64,000 nucleotides of DNA. Origin: Variovorax sp. J22G73 (lineage in GTDB: Bacteria; Pseudomonadota; Gammaproteobacteria; Burkholderiales; Burkholderiaceae_C). The stretch covers positions 62,001 to 126,000 of the forward strand of contig NZ_JASZYK010000017.1 of assembly GCF_030317035.1 (NCBI RefSeq), read 5' to 3'. The first letter of the stretch is position 1; the number at the start of each line of letters is the position of its first letter. Position numbers and translations under genes: made by a program. Shown here piece by piece: positions 56,377 to 64,000 of this stretch. A model generated the notes under the pieces. It saw nothing but the letters and a program-made list of their open reading frames with translations, made no database searches and was not told the origin of the DNA.

Positions 56377-56853
56377 ATGACGCGAGACCAGGTCATTCGC
56401 GCGCTGCGCCGCGCCGACGAGGTGGCCCGCCGCGCGATGGCCATGGGCCGCCACCCGTTCGGCGCCGTGCTCGTCGCGCCCGACGGCGAGACCGTGCTCG
56501 CCGAGCAGGGCAACATCGACACGGTGCATCACGCCGAGGCCACGCTGGCGCGCCACGCGGCGCTGAACTGGCCGCCCGAGTACCTGTGGCAGTGCACGCT
56601 GGTAACCACCTTCGAGCCCTGCGCCATGTGCGCGGGCACCAGCTACTGGGCGAACATCGGGTGCGTCGTCTATGGCGCGCAAGAGTCGGCGCTGCTCGCG
56701 CTCACGGGTGACCACCCCGAGAACCCAACGCTGAGCCTGCCCTGCCGCGAAGTGTTCGCGCGCGGGCACAAGAACATCGAGGTGATCGGGCCGGTGCCCG
56801 AAGTGGCCGACGAGATGGTGGCCACGCACCGGGGTTTCTGGGAAACGCGCTGA
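56377..56853 (+). CDS. Cytidine/deoxycytidylate deaminase-fold nucleoside deaminase
   Basis: A 158-residue zinc deaminase. The catalytic motifs are HHAEATLARHAA (zinc His plus proton-shuttle Glu) and PCAMCAGTSYWANIG (two zinc cysteines). Length and motif order match guanine and tRNA-adenosine/nucleobase deaminases. It starts seven bases after the permease stop, so it probably acts on the imported compound, such as a purine or pyrimidine base. Exact substrate unknown. Confidence 0.88.
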   Translation: MTRDQVIRALRRADEVARRAMAMGRHPFGAVLVAPDGETVLAEQGNIDTVHHAEATLARHAALNWPPEYLWQCTLVTTFEPCAMCAGTSYWANIGCVVYGAQESALLALTGDHPENPTLSLPCREVFARGHKNIEVIGPVPEVADEMVATHRGFWETR

Positions 56854-56880
56854 GGCGCCGGCGACAGCGGGGGCCGCGAC

Positions 56881-57102
56881 TCACTCCAGCATCAGCGACG
56901 CCTCGTCGCGCCAGTAGTTCACCGCGGCCAGCCAGCCCTCCCACACGCAGCCGTTGCAGCCACGCCCGCAGCAGGTGGTGGGCTCGGGCGGCGGCGCGCG
57001 CATCGAGACACCCGCTGCATCAAGCACGGCCTGCACGCGAGCGATCAGCGCCTGGGCGCCGGCAAGGTTGGTGGGCTCGGGCAGGCGGTCGATGGCGTTC
57101 AT
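56881..57102 (-). CDS. Oxidoreductase-like domain small protein
   Basis: A 73-residue protein. The cysteine motif CCGRGCNGCVWEGW is the oxidoreductase-like (OXLD1/PF09791-type) signature, followed by a short YWRDE helix. In other bacteria and mitochondria such proteins are small and cysteine-rich, with unclear function. It is divergent from the antitoxin gene, with 153 bp between starts. Confidence 0.75.
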   Translation of the reverse strand: MNAIDRLPEPTNLAGAQALIARVQAVLDAAGVSMRAPPPEPTTCCGRGCNGCVWEGWLAAVNYWRDEASLMLE

Positions 57103-57207
57103 GTCGGGAGAGGCATGGAGGGCTTGGTGTGGCCCGGCCGATTGTCGGGGCATCAATGCGCGGCGCAGGGCCTTGTGCCGCCTCGCCGGACGTCTTTGGC
57201 GAAACCT

Positions 57208-57217
57208 GTTGTACAAC
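57208..57217. promoter_or_regulatory. GTTGTACAAC palindrome upstream of the antitoxin
   Basis: A perfect 10-bp palindrome at 57208-57217, 38 bp before the antitoxin start. Antitoxins commonly bind short palindromes in their own promoters, so this is a likely autoregulatory site. Confidence 0.5.
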
Positions 57218-57255
57218 CGGGCGTCAACCCCAGTGACCCGGAGAGGAAGCCGCCC

Positions 57256-57489
57256 ATGACCGCCATCGAAACCCGCCTGATCGAACGCCTGAAGCAACTG
57301 CCGCTCGGCCGCGTGGAGGTGGGCGACTTCATGGAGTCCTTGGCCGCGCGCGAGGAACGTAGCGCAGCCGCCGCGCGACTGGGCGAAGCCATGGCCAAGC
57401 TCGACGCCCTGGACAAGGCTGCGCTTTCCGAGGACGAGGTCGAGAACGAGTTGCAAGCCGCTCGCGAAGCGCGGCGCCGAGGCGCCTGA
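57256..57489 (+). CDS. Putative antitoxin of a PIN-domain toxin pair
   Basis: A 77-residue, highly charged helical protein (TRLIERLKQLPLGRVEVGDFME, then RSAAAARLGEAMAKLDALDK). ATG 57256 has GGAGAGGAAG upstream. Its place directly before a PIN-type reading frame identifies it as the antitoxin by position; it has no recognisable Phd or AbrB DNA-binding motif. The frame is intact while the toxin is broken, so it may be an orphan antitoxin. Confidence 0.65.
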   Translation: MTAIETRLIERLKQLPLGRVEVGDFMESLAAREERSAAAARLGEAMAKLDALDKAALSEDEVENELQAAREARRRGA

Positions 57490-57501
57490 GGCCCCTGCAC
57501 C

Positions 57502-57923
57502 GTACGTTTCGTTCTCGACACGAACCTGCTCGCCTCCGGCCTGCTCTTTTCATGATTGCCGCGCCAACTGCTCAACGCCGCGCGCGCACGCGAGTTCGAG
57601 CTGTGTAACAGCGAAGTGTTGCTGCCTGAATTGCTCGATGCGCTCATGCGCGACAAATTCGCTCTTCGTTTGGCGCAGGCCGGTCTCGCCGCGCACGGCC
57701 TCGTGGACGACCTGCGCAGTCTGGCCGTCGTGGTCTCGCCCGTGAACGTGCCACGGGCGGTGCCCACTGACCCTGATGACGATCACGTGCTGGCCGCGGC
57801 CCTCACCGGGGTGGCAGACCTTGTGGCCTCGGCCGACAAGCGCGACTTGCTGCCGCTGCGAAGCTGCGTCGGAATTCCGATCGCATGGCGCAGGAAGCCA
57901 TGCAGCGCATCGCTGCCAGGTAG
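57502..57923 (+). pseudogene. Broken PIN-domain toxin gene
   Basis: The frame encodes RFVLDTNLLASGLLFS, a PIN start with the first catalytic Asp, then TGA at 57553-57555, then LPRQLLNAARAREFELCNSE, LRSLAVVVSPVNVPRAVPTDPDDDHVL and SADKRDLLPL, all PIN-toxin landmarks. Three lesions are visible: GTA (57502) where a start codon is expected, the in-frame TGA (likely from TGG or GGN), and a frameshift near 57888, after which MAQEAMQRIAAR with a TAG at 57921 restores a normal end in another frame. The toxin should be inactive. The 57556-57948 ORF is only its remnant. Confidence 0.8.
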
Positions 57924-57963
57924 CGCCGCGGCGGCTCGCGTTCTTTAGCGCTCTGCCTCGCTG

Positions 57964-59322
57964 TCACGCACCAAGGTTCAACTCGAGCCGCATCTTCGCC
58001 CCGCCCGATTCGCTCGACCCGATGGTCAGCTGCCCGCCATGCAACCGCGCGACCTCGGCCACCAGGTGAAGCCCCAGCCCCGCCCCGCGCCCGCGCGGCA
58101 CCAGCCGGTGGAACGGCGCCACCACGCGCTCGCGGTCGGCCTCCGGAATGCCCGGGCCCGAGTCGAGCACCTCGAAACCCGAGGGCTCCCACAGCCGCAC
58201 CTGGATGTCGCAGCCCTGCCCGCCGTGCTCGATGGCGTTCTGGATCAGGTTGGCCAGCGCGCGCTCCAGCGAGGGCGCATCGCCGCGCACCCACAGCGGC
58301 CGAGGCGCGTCGACCGAGAGCGTGCAGCGGTTCATGATGGCCAGCGGCGCGATGTCGCCGGCCATGCGCTCGCACAGCGCCTTCAAGTCGACCTGCGGCC
58401 ACTCCTGCGCGGCGATGCGGTCCAGCCGCTGCAGGTCGAGCAGCTGCTCGGCCAGCGTGGCCAGCCGCGCCGAGGCCTGCATCAGCTTCACCTTCAGCGG
58501 GTCGTGCGGCAGGCCCTCGATGTTGATCTGCAGCGTGGTGATGGGCGTGCGCAGCTCATGCGCGGCGTCGGCCAGGAAGCGCTCCTGCCGGTCGTAGCCT
58601 TCGTTGAGCCGGTCGAAGGCGCGGTTCACGGCGTTGACCAGCGGGCGGATCTCGCTGGCCACGTTGGCCAGCGGCAGCCGCGTGGTGCGCTCGTGCACGT
58701 CGATGCCCTCGGCATGCTCGGCCGTGGCCACCACGCCCTTCAGGCCGCGCTTCACCACGAAGGGCGTGGCCAGGATCACGCCCAGGCAGGTGACCAGCGC
58801 CATGGGCGCGACCAGGAACAGGAACGCGATGCCGGTGCCCTTGAGCGTGTTGCGCACGGTGAGCGGGCCGCCGGTCTGCGCCATCACGCTGACGGGGCCG
58901 GCGCGGCTGTCGACGCGCTCGAAGCGGGCCTTGGGCCGGGTGCTGTCGGGCTCGGGGTTGATGGCCACGCGCTCCAGTCCGTCGAACGCGGCGAGCAGCT
59001 TGAGGTACTCCGGCGGCACCTCGCCATGGCGCAGTTCCGCGCCGCGGCCGTCGCGCACGATGAACCACAACGGCGGATGGGCCTTCTGCAGCCGCTGCAG
59101 CTCGGGCGTGGGTTCGGCCGACAGCCGGCCGTCGGCGCTGCGCACCAGCGCGCGCTGGATGGCGGCCACCGTTTCCTGCCCGGTCTCGTCGACCACGCGG
59201 CCCAGCACCCAGGCCAGACCGAGAAAACCGCCCATCACCAGCAGGCCGACCACCACCTGCAGCAAGATCAGGCTCCAGATGAGCCGCCAGCGCAGCGACA
59301 GCAGGCTCAGGCCCAGGCTCAT
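57964..59322 (-). CDS. QseC/TctE-type sensor histidine kinase
   Basis: A 452-residue kinase. Two membrane helices (about residues 12-40 and 162-190) enclose a periplasmic domain of about 120 residues. A HAMP-like linker follows, then HisKA with H255 (DAAHELRTPI), N box (NLIQNAIEHGG), and G boxes (DSGPGIP, GAGLGLHLVAEVARLHGG). The start overlaps the response regulator stop by ATGA. Signal unknown. Confidence 0.93.
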   Translation of the reverse strand: MSLGLSLLSLRWRLIWSLILLQVVVGLLVMGGFLGLAWVLGRVVDETGQETVAAIQRALVRSADGRLSAEPTPELQRLQKAHPPLWFIVRDGRGAELRHGEVPPEYLKLLAAFDGLERVAINPEPDSTRPKARFERVDSRAGPVSVMAQTGGPLTVRNTLKGTGIAFLFLVAPMALVTCLGVILATPFVVKRGLKGVVATAEHAEGIDVHERTTRLPLANVASEIRPLVNAVNRAFDRLNEGYDRQERFLADAAHELRTPITTLQINIEGLPHDPLKVKLMQASARLATLAEQLLDLQRLDRIAAQEWPQVDLKALCERMAGDIAPLAIMNRCTLSVDAPRPLWVRGDAPSLERALANLIQNAIEHGGQGCDIQVRLWEPSGFEVLDSGPGIPEADRERVVAPFHRLVPRGRGAGLGLHLVAEVARLHGGQLTIGSSESGGAKMRLELNLGA

Positions 59323-60017
59323 CGCTCCGCCGCCGCTTCTGGCGGCGGCGCCGCGCAGATCAGGTAGCCCACGCCGCGAATCGCGTGGATCTCGACCTGC
59401 GCGCCGGCCTTGTCGAGCTTGGAGCGCAGCCGAGAGACATGCGTGTCGAGTGCGTTCGACTGGATCTCGTCGCGGTCGCCGTACACGCGCTCCTGCATGG
59501 CCTCGCGCAGCACGGTGCGGCCGCGGTGTTCCAGCAGCGCCTCCAGCACCAGCAGCTCGCGCCGTGGCAGCGTGATGCTTGCCTCGCCCACGTAGGCCTG
59601 GCGCAGGTGATGGTCGAAGCGCAGCTGTGCCAGCGCCATGACGGGTTGCGCGCGCACCGCGGGGCGCCGTGCCAGCGCGCGCACGCGCGCCATCAGCTCG
59701 TCCATCGAGAAGGGCTTGGCCAGGTAGTCGTCGGCGCCACCGTCCAGGCTCAGCACGCGCTCGGCCACGTCGCTCATGGCGGTGAGCACCAGCACGGCAG
59801 TGGCGATGTCGTTCTGCCGCAGAAAGCCCACCAGCGACAGGCCGTCGCCGTCGGGCAGGCCGCGGTCGAGCACGACCACGTCGTGCTGCGCGCACAGCAC
59901 CGCCTCTTCGGCCTCGCGCAGCGAACCGGCCACGTCGACCACCGCCTGGTTCTGCCGCAATGCCGAGGCCAGCGCTTGCGCCAGGTCGACTTCGTCTTCG
60001 ACGAGCAGGATTCTCAT
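59319..60017 (-). CDS. OmpR-family response regulator
   Basis: A 232-residue regulator: receiver at 1-115 with D8/E9 region, phospho-acceptor D51 (VVVLDRGLPDGDG) and K in DDYLAKPFS, then a winged-helix output domain (LPRRELLVLEALLEHRGRTV, TLDTHVSRLRSKL-type HTH as NALDTHVSRLRSKLDK). It is first in the operon with the kinase. The pair belongs to the OmpR/QseBC class. Confidence 0.94.
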   Translation of the reverse strand: MRILLVEDEVDLAQALASALRQNQAVVDVAGSLREAEEAVLCAQHDVVVLDRGLPDGDGLSLVGFLRQNDIATAVLVLTAMSDVAERVLSLDGGADDYLAKPFSMDELMARVRALARRPAVRAQPVMALAQLRFDHHLRQAYVGEASITLPRRELLVLEALLEHRGRTVLREAMQERVYGDRDEIQSNALDTHVSRLRSKLDKAGAQVEIHAIRGVGYLICAAPPPEAAAER

Positions 60018-60278
60018 GGGGCGTTGTGCAAGGGACGGGACAGAGGAAGGGCGAGGAGCGAGGGGCGAGCGGGAACTGGGGCGCGAAAAGGCCGGTCATT
60101 CTAGGAGAGCGTCGATCGCAGAAGGCGCAATGTTCAGGCAATGCAGGCGCCTAAGCTGGGGCGGTATTCCACCCAGGCGCTCACTGAACCCGGCGCCCAA
60201 CCCACCCCAGTTTTCGCGAGCGCAGCATCGGTGACCTCCCGTCCGGCGATTTCCTCTCCTCCGTCCTCCGTGGTCTCC

Positions 60279-60980
60279 ATGACCGCCGTGAACTCGGCAG
60301 CCTCCCTGGCTTCCAGCCCGGCGGTCGCCTGGTACCTGGCGCTGGCCCGGCGCATCGCCACGCTCTGGGTGCCGAAGATGGTGGGCACCACGCTGGGCAT
60401 CTCGGGCTTCTTCTTCCTGTACTTCTGGGTGATGCACAACCCGCTGGGGCAGCCCACGGTGATGCCGCTCACGCCCCTGGACCACTGGGTGGGCGTGAGC
60501 GACGACGCGATGCTGCTGTACGGCTCGCTGTGGTTCTACATTTCGCTGCCGCCGGCCTTCGCAAAGAACAAGGCCGAGCTGTGGGCATGCGCGCGCGACG
60601 CCGCGCTGATGGCCGCGGTCGGGCTGGTGGTGTTCTGGGTGTTTCCGACGGTGGTGCCGGCCTTTGCGGTCGACTGGGCGCAGTACCCGGCGCTGCAGTT
60701 CCTGAAGAGCGCCGACGCGGGGGGCAACGCGTTTCCGTCGCTGCACGTCGCCTTCGCGGTGCTGGCTGCCGTGCAACTCGGCCGGCAGCTGCGCAGCGTG
60801 GGCGCGCCCGCAGGGCTGCGCGTGGTCAACCTGCTGTGGGCCGTCGGCATCGTCTACTCGACGCTGGCCACGCGCCAGCATGTGCTGCTCGACGTGCTCG
60901 GCGGCGCGCTGCTGGCGGGCGCCATCAGCTGCGCGGGCAGCGTGCGCGACTGGCGCGTGTGGACCGAAGCCCGGGGCTGA
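60279..60980 (+). CDS. PAP2-family membrane phosphatase
   Basis: About 233 residues with six membrane helices. FPSLHVAFAVLAAVQLG and STLATRQHVLLDVLGG carry the second and third PAP2 motifs (catalytic His residues). ATG 60279 is used, but the frame is open back to 60141, giving 46 more Ser/Ala-rich residues, so the start is uncertain. PAP2 proteins dephosphorylate lipid phosphates, such as undecaprenyl diphosphate or phosphatidic acid. The related inositol-phosphoceramide synthase-like subgroup is possible. Confidence 0.8.
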   Translation: MTAVNSAASLASSPAVAWYLALARRIATLWVPKMVGTTLGISGFFFLYFWVMHNPLGQPTVMPLTPLDHWVGVSDDAMLLYGSLWFYISLPPAFAKNKAELWACARDAALMAAVGLVVFWVFPTVVPAFAVDWAQYPALQFLKSADAGGNAFPSLHVAFAVLAAVQLGRQLRSVGAPAGLRVVNLLWAVGIVYSTLATRQHVLLDVLGGALLAGAISCAGSVRDWRVWTEARG

Positions 60981-60998
60981 GCTTCAGCCGAAGCTCAG
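60977..60998. terminator. Bidirectional terminator hairpin
   Basis: CTGAGCTTC (60977-60985) and GAAGCTCAG (60990-60998) form a perfect 9-bp stem with a four-base loop AGCC. It lies between the convergent PAP2 and threonine aldolase genes and covers both stop codons. No T tract is seen on either side. Confidence 0.6.
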
Positions 60999-62113
60999 GC
61001 CGCCGCGCCGGGCGGGTCTTGCATGCCCCGCGCAGGGTTCGCGGCCACCGCCGCGAAGGCGGCCAACGCCAGCTCGACTTCGCGCTCGCCCACATGCCGG
61101 TGCGTGACGCAGCGCAGCCGCTGCCGGCCCCATGAGCGCACCAGCACGCCCCGGCCCTTCAGCTCGCGCTCCCACTGCGCCGCATCGATGCCCGTGGCGC
61201 TCACATCGACCTGCACGATGTTGGTCTGCGGCGCGTTGGTGGCAAGCCCCGGCACCCGGCCGATGCCTTGCGCCAGCCGCCGGGCGACCGCATGGTCGTC
61301 GGCCAGCCGCGCCACCATCGACTCGACCGCCACCAGGCCCGCGGCCGCCACGATGCCGACCTGGCGCTGGCTGCCGCCCAGCATCTTGCGCAGCGACCGG
61401 GCGCGCTCGATGGTGGCGGCCGAGCCGGCGAGCACCGCGCCCATGGGCGCGCTGAGGCCCTTGGACAGGCACAGCGACACCGTGTCGGCGAAGGCCGTGA
61501 TGTCCGCCGCCGGCACGCCGAGCGCGACCGCCGCGTGCAGGAGCCGGGCGCCGTCGAGGTGCACGCCGGCGCCCATGCGCTTCGACGCCTCGAACACGGC
61601 CCGCATGTGCGACAGCGGCAAGACGGCGCCGCCGGCGTTGTTGTGCGAGCTTTCCATGCACACGACACCGGTGCGCAGCTTGTAGCGCCCGGGTGCGAGC
61701 GCGTCGCCGAGCCGCTCCAGGTCCATGGCGCCCTCGACGCCCGCAATGCCCTCGTAGAAGGTACCGGTCAGCGCGCCCGCGCCGCGCTCGGTCACGTAGA
61801 TGTGCGAGGCCGCCTCGGCCAGCACCAGCTCCTGGCGCCCGGCCTGCGCGAGGATCGCCAGCAGGTTGGCCATCGTGGCGCTGGGCACGTACAGCGCGGC
61901 CTCCTTGCCCAGCAGCGCGGCGGTGGTCGATTCCAGCTCGCGCGCCGTGGGGTCGCCGTCGAGGCCGTCGTCGCCCAACGGGGCGGTGGCCATGCGCTCG
62001 TACATCGCCGCAGTGGGCCGGGTGACGGTGTCGCTGCGCAGGTCAACGGTGGTCGCACCAATAGGGTCAGTCGTATCAGTCGCAGTGTTCATCATGGGAG
62101 CAGCTTGCGTCAT
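60995..62113 (-). CDS. ltaE: Low-specificity threonine aldolase
   Basis: A 372-residue PLP enzyme of the beta-eliminating lyase family. VDLRSDTVTRPTAAMYERM, GDDGLDGDPTARELE, HLDGARLLHAAVALGV and the PLP Lys in LCLSKGLSAPMGAVLAG are threonine aldolase marks. It cleaves L-threonine or other beta-hydroxy amino acids to glycine and an aldehyde. ATG 62113 overlaps the Bug protein stop (ATGA), so it is the second gene of the unit. Substrates for the pair may be a beta-hydroxy amino acid. Confidence 0.92.
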   Translation of the reverse strand: MTQAAPMMNTATDTTDPIGATTVDLRSDTVTRPTAAMYERMATAPLGDDGLDGDPTARELESTTAALLGKEAALYVPSATMANLLAILAQAGRQELVLAEAASHIYVTERGAGALTGTFYEGIAGVEGAMDLERLGDALAPGRYKLRTGVVCMESSHNNAGGAVLPLSHMRAVFEASKRMGAGVHLDGARLLHAAVALGVPAADITAFADTVSLCLSKGLSAPMGAVLAGSAATIERARSLRKMLGGSQRQVGIVAAAGLVAVESMVARLADDHAVARRLAQGIGRVPGLATNAPQTNIVQVDVSATGIDAAQWERELKGRGVLVRSWGRQRLRCVTHRHVGEREVELALAAFAAVAANPARGMQDPPGAAA

Positions 62114-63105
62114 TCGGCCGTCGCGCCGGACGCTTTCACGACCTCCGCCCATTTCTTGCGCTCGCTGTTCAAGAAGGCGTCGAACGCTTCCGGCGTGCCC
62201 GTGCGCACGTAGATGCCACGCGTGGCGAGGTTGGCCCGCACGTCGGGCGCGTCGAGCACACGGTTGATTTCCCTGTTCATGGTCTGCACAACGTTCTCCG
62301 GCGTCTTGGCCGGCACGACCACGCCGTAGAGCGTGTAGTACTCGAAGCCCTTGAAGCCGCTCTCGATGAAGGTGGGCACCTCGGGCAGCGAGGCGTCGCG
62401 GGTGCCCGAGGTGACGGCCAGCGCGCGCAGCTTGCGGTCCTTGATGAGCGGCAGCGCAGATACCAGCGACGAGATGTAGAAATCGACCTGCCCGCCCAGC
62501 ATGTCGGTCATGGCCGGGCCGCCGCCCTTGTAGGGCACATGCAGCAGGCCGGCGCCAGTCGCCACGCGCAGGTTCTCGGCCACCAGGTGGCCCACCGTGC
62601 CGTTGCCCGAAGACGCATAGGCGAGCTGCTTTTTCTTCGCGCCCGCCAGCAGCGCCGCCAGGCTGTCGTAGGGGCTGGCCGCGTTCACCACCAGCACCGA
62701 CACGCCGGTGCCCACCAGCGCCACGGGCGCGAGGTCTTTCGCGGGGTCGAAGTTCAGCTTCTTGTAGAGGAACTGGTTGACCGCGAGGTTGCTGGTTTCA
62801 CCGAGCACCGCGGTGTAGCCGTCGGGTGGCGACTTGGCGCCGAACTCCAGCCCGATGTTGTTGCCCGCGCCGGGCTTGGTGTCGACCACCACCTGCCATC
62901 TGGCCTGCTCGCCCAGCTTGGCCGCGAGCAGCCGCGCCACGGCGTCGGTGCCGCCGCCCGGCGGGCTGGGGGAAACGAGGTGGATCGGGCGCTCGGGTAC
63001 CCATGCGGCGGCGGCGTGTGCCTGCGAGGCGGGCAACCCGGGCAAGGCGAAGCTCAGCGCGAGAGCACTTGAGAGAGCGAAGGCATGGCGTCGTAGAAGG
63101 TTCAT
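62110..63105 (-). CDS. Bug/TctC-family periplasmic solute-binding protein
   Basis: A 331-residue Bug protein. The signal peptide MNLLRRHAFALSSALALSFA ends near QAHAAAA, followed by VPERPIHLVSPSPPGGGTD and NIGLEFGAKSPPDGYT. ATG 63105 is used; a longer frame to 63183 crosses the promoter. It is coupled to threonine aldolase and divergent from a LysR gene, a typical Burkholderiales regulator-Bug pair. Confidence 0.9.
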   Translation of the reverse strand: MNLLRRHAFALSSALALSFALPGLPASQAHAAAAWVPERPIHLVSPSPPGGGTDAVARLLAAKLGEQARWQVVVDTKPGAGNNIGLEFGAKSPPDGYTAVLGETSNLAVNQFLYKKLNFDPAKDLAPVALVGTGVSVLVVNAASPYDSLAALLAGAKKKQLAYASSGNGTVGHLVAENLRVATGAGLLHVPYKGGGPAMTDMLGGQVDFYISSLVSALPLIKDRKLRALAVTSGTRDASLPEVPTFIESGFKGFEYYTLYGVVVPAKTPENVVQTMNREINRVLDAPDVRANLATRGIYVRTGTPEAFDAFLNSERKKWAEVVKASGATAE

Positions 63106-63230
63106 GGCGGGCGTTTCCAGTCTGTCAAAGCGGTGAATCAGCGCGGATGGAGGTGATGACGCCATTGATCCTAGGCACCCCATAGAATGAGTAAAGCGAT
63201 ATGTACAAACCTCAACTGTGAGGATTTCTC

Positions 63231-64000
63231 ATGAATCTCACGCTGCTGGCCACGCTGCGAACCATCATCGAACAGGGCAGCTTCACCGCCGCCGCCGGGG
63301 TCGTCGGCTGCAGCCCGAGCGCGGTCAGCCTGCAGGTCAAGCAGCTGGAGCAGTACTTCGGCCGGCCGCTGTTCGACCGCTCCACGCGCGTGATGCTGCC
63401 GACCGACTTTGCGCGCGAAGTGGTGCATGCGGTGGGCGACTTTGCAGACCGGCTGCAAACGCTGCGCTCCCGCCCGGTGGTCGAGGTGGCGGGGCGCGTG
63501 CGGGTGGGCGTGATCACCAGCATGCAGAGCGACGTGCTGCCGCAGGCCCTGCATGCGCTGCGCCAGCGGCACCCCGCGCTCGACGTGGTGGTGCCGCCGC
63601 TGAACGACAGCGACGAACTGGTGTCCGAACTGAAGGCCGCGCGGCTCGACGTGGCCTTGCTGGTGCGGCCCGAATCGGGCGGCTCGCGCCGGCTGATCTG
63701 GCGCGAGCTGCACCGCCAGCCCTACGTGATGCTGGCGCCGCCGAACGCCACCGGAAAGAACGCGAAGCAGCTGCTGGAGGCGCACGACTGGGTCGGCTAC
63801 GACCTCTCGCTGGCCGGCGGCCGCGTGGCCGCGCGCCATGTGCGCAGTCTGGTGCCGGGCGCGCGCTGCGTGATGGAGCTGCGCTCCATGGATGCCATCG
63901 TCGCGATGGTCGCCCAGGGCCTCGGGGTGTCGGTGGTGCCGCAGCCCCGGCGGCCGCTGGTGCGCGCCTACGCGGTGCGCGAGGTGGGGCTGGGAAGCCG
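63231..64000 (+). CDS. LysR-family regulator (3' end missing)
   Basis: At least 256 residues, open to the window edge. ATG 63231 follows GAGGATTTCTC. The winged helix (LRTIIEQGSFTAAAGVVGCSPSAVSLQVKQLEQYF, by its core SAVSLQVKQLE) is complete; the effector domain starts VRVGVITSMQSDVLPQALHAL. It diverges from the Bug-threonine aldolase operon with 125 bp between starts, and probably regulates it. Confidence 0.9.
   Translation, partial: MNLTLLATLRTIIEQGSFTAAAGVVGCSPSAVSLQVKQLEQYFGRPLFDRSTRVMLPTDFAREVVHAVGDFADRLQTLRSRPVVEVAGRVRVGVITSMQSDVLPQALHALRQRHPALDVVVPPLNDSDELVSELKAARLDVALLVRPESGGSRRLIWRELHRQPYVMLAPPNATGKNAKQLLEAHDWVGYDLSLAGGRVAARHVRSLVPGARCVMELRSMDAIVAMVAQGLGVSVVPQPRRPLVRAYAVREVGLGS

Overview
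The window looks like chromosomal DNA of a high-GC betaproteobacterium of the Burkholderiales, most likely Comamonadaceae and Variovorax-like. This is judged from gene content and GC-rich codon use, not from a database search. Supporting signs are several orphan Bug/TctC periplasmic binding proteins without TctAB, many LysR, AraC and MocR regulators, three DUF849 (BKACE) paralogues, a gcl-hyi-glxR operon, and small DUF883-like and oxidoreductase-like proteins. Genes are packed with many ATGA overlaps. I see no rRNA, tRNA, CRISPR array, prophage or intact insertion sequence.

Layout. 1-5.1 kb: a MocR regulator cut by the window edge, a GNAT-azoreductase pair, msrB-msrA, and three small hypothetical genes. 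5.2-10.9 kb: a class III nucleotide cyclase followed by a Crp/Fnr regulator, then a hybrid histidine kinase, an aldonolactone-oxidase-like flavoprotein and a convergent NarL-type response regulator. 11-18.1 kb (minus strand): AraC regulator, MalT-like LuxR regulator, TauD dioxygenase, BKACE-1, MFS transporter. 18.2-20 kb: a serine hydrolase and a porin. 20-29.8 kb: thiolase and quinone oxidoreductase, an AraC regulator with a Bug protein, BKACE-2, a second closely related AraC regulator, then Bug protein-TauD-BKACE-3. 30-36.9 kb: a DUF1993 gene, an IS21-type relic, dctA with an FCD-GntR regulator, an AI-2E-type permease, an EamA exporter and two LysR regulators. 37-40.6 kb: gcl-hyi-glxR (glyoxylate to glycerate). 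40.6-44.5 kb: a halogenase-like flavoprotein and malic enzyme. 44.5-50.9 kb: an OPT transporter-DUF917-hydantoin racemase operon with a MocR regulator and a PaiB-like protein. 51-57.9 kb: extensin-like and membrane proteins, an IclR-linked ABC importer with a deaminase, and an antitoxin with a broken PIN toxin. 58-64 kb: an OmpR/QseC-type two-component system, a PAP2 phosphatase, a Bug protein-threonine aldolase operon and a divergent LysR gene cut by the window end.

The most interesting part is 11-30 kb. Three BKACE paralogues, two 2-oxoglutarate dioxygenases, two Bug proteins, a thiolase and a quinone oxidoreductase are spread over at least four transcription units. Three of the promoter regions carry a shared motif, TGTCCCnGAn(3)GCAA-like, as direct repeats 21 bp apart. 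That spacing and pattern suit the two sister AraC regulators encoded beside them. This looks like a dedicated regulon for import, oxidation and acetyl-CoA-dependent cleavage of an unknown beta-keto acid or its precursor. BKACE-1 and BKACE-3 also share a perfectly identical 149-bp tract inside otherwise diverged sequence, which points to gene conversion.
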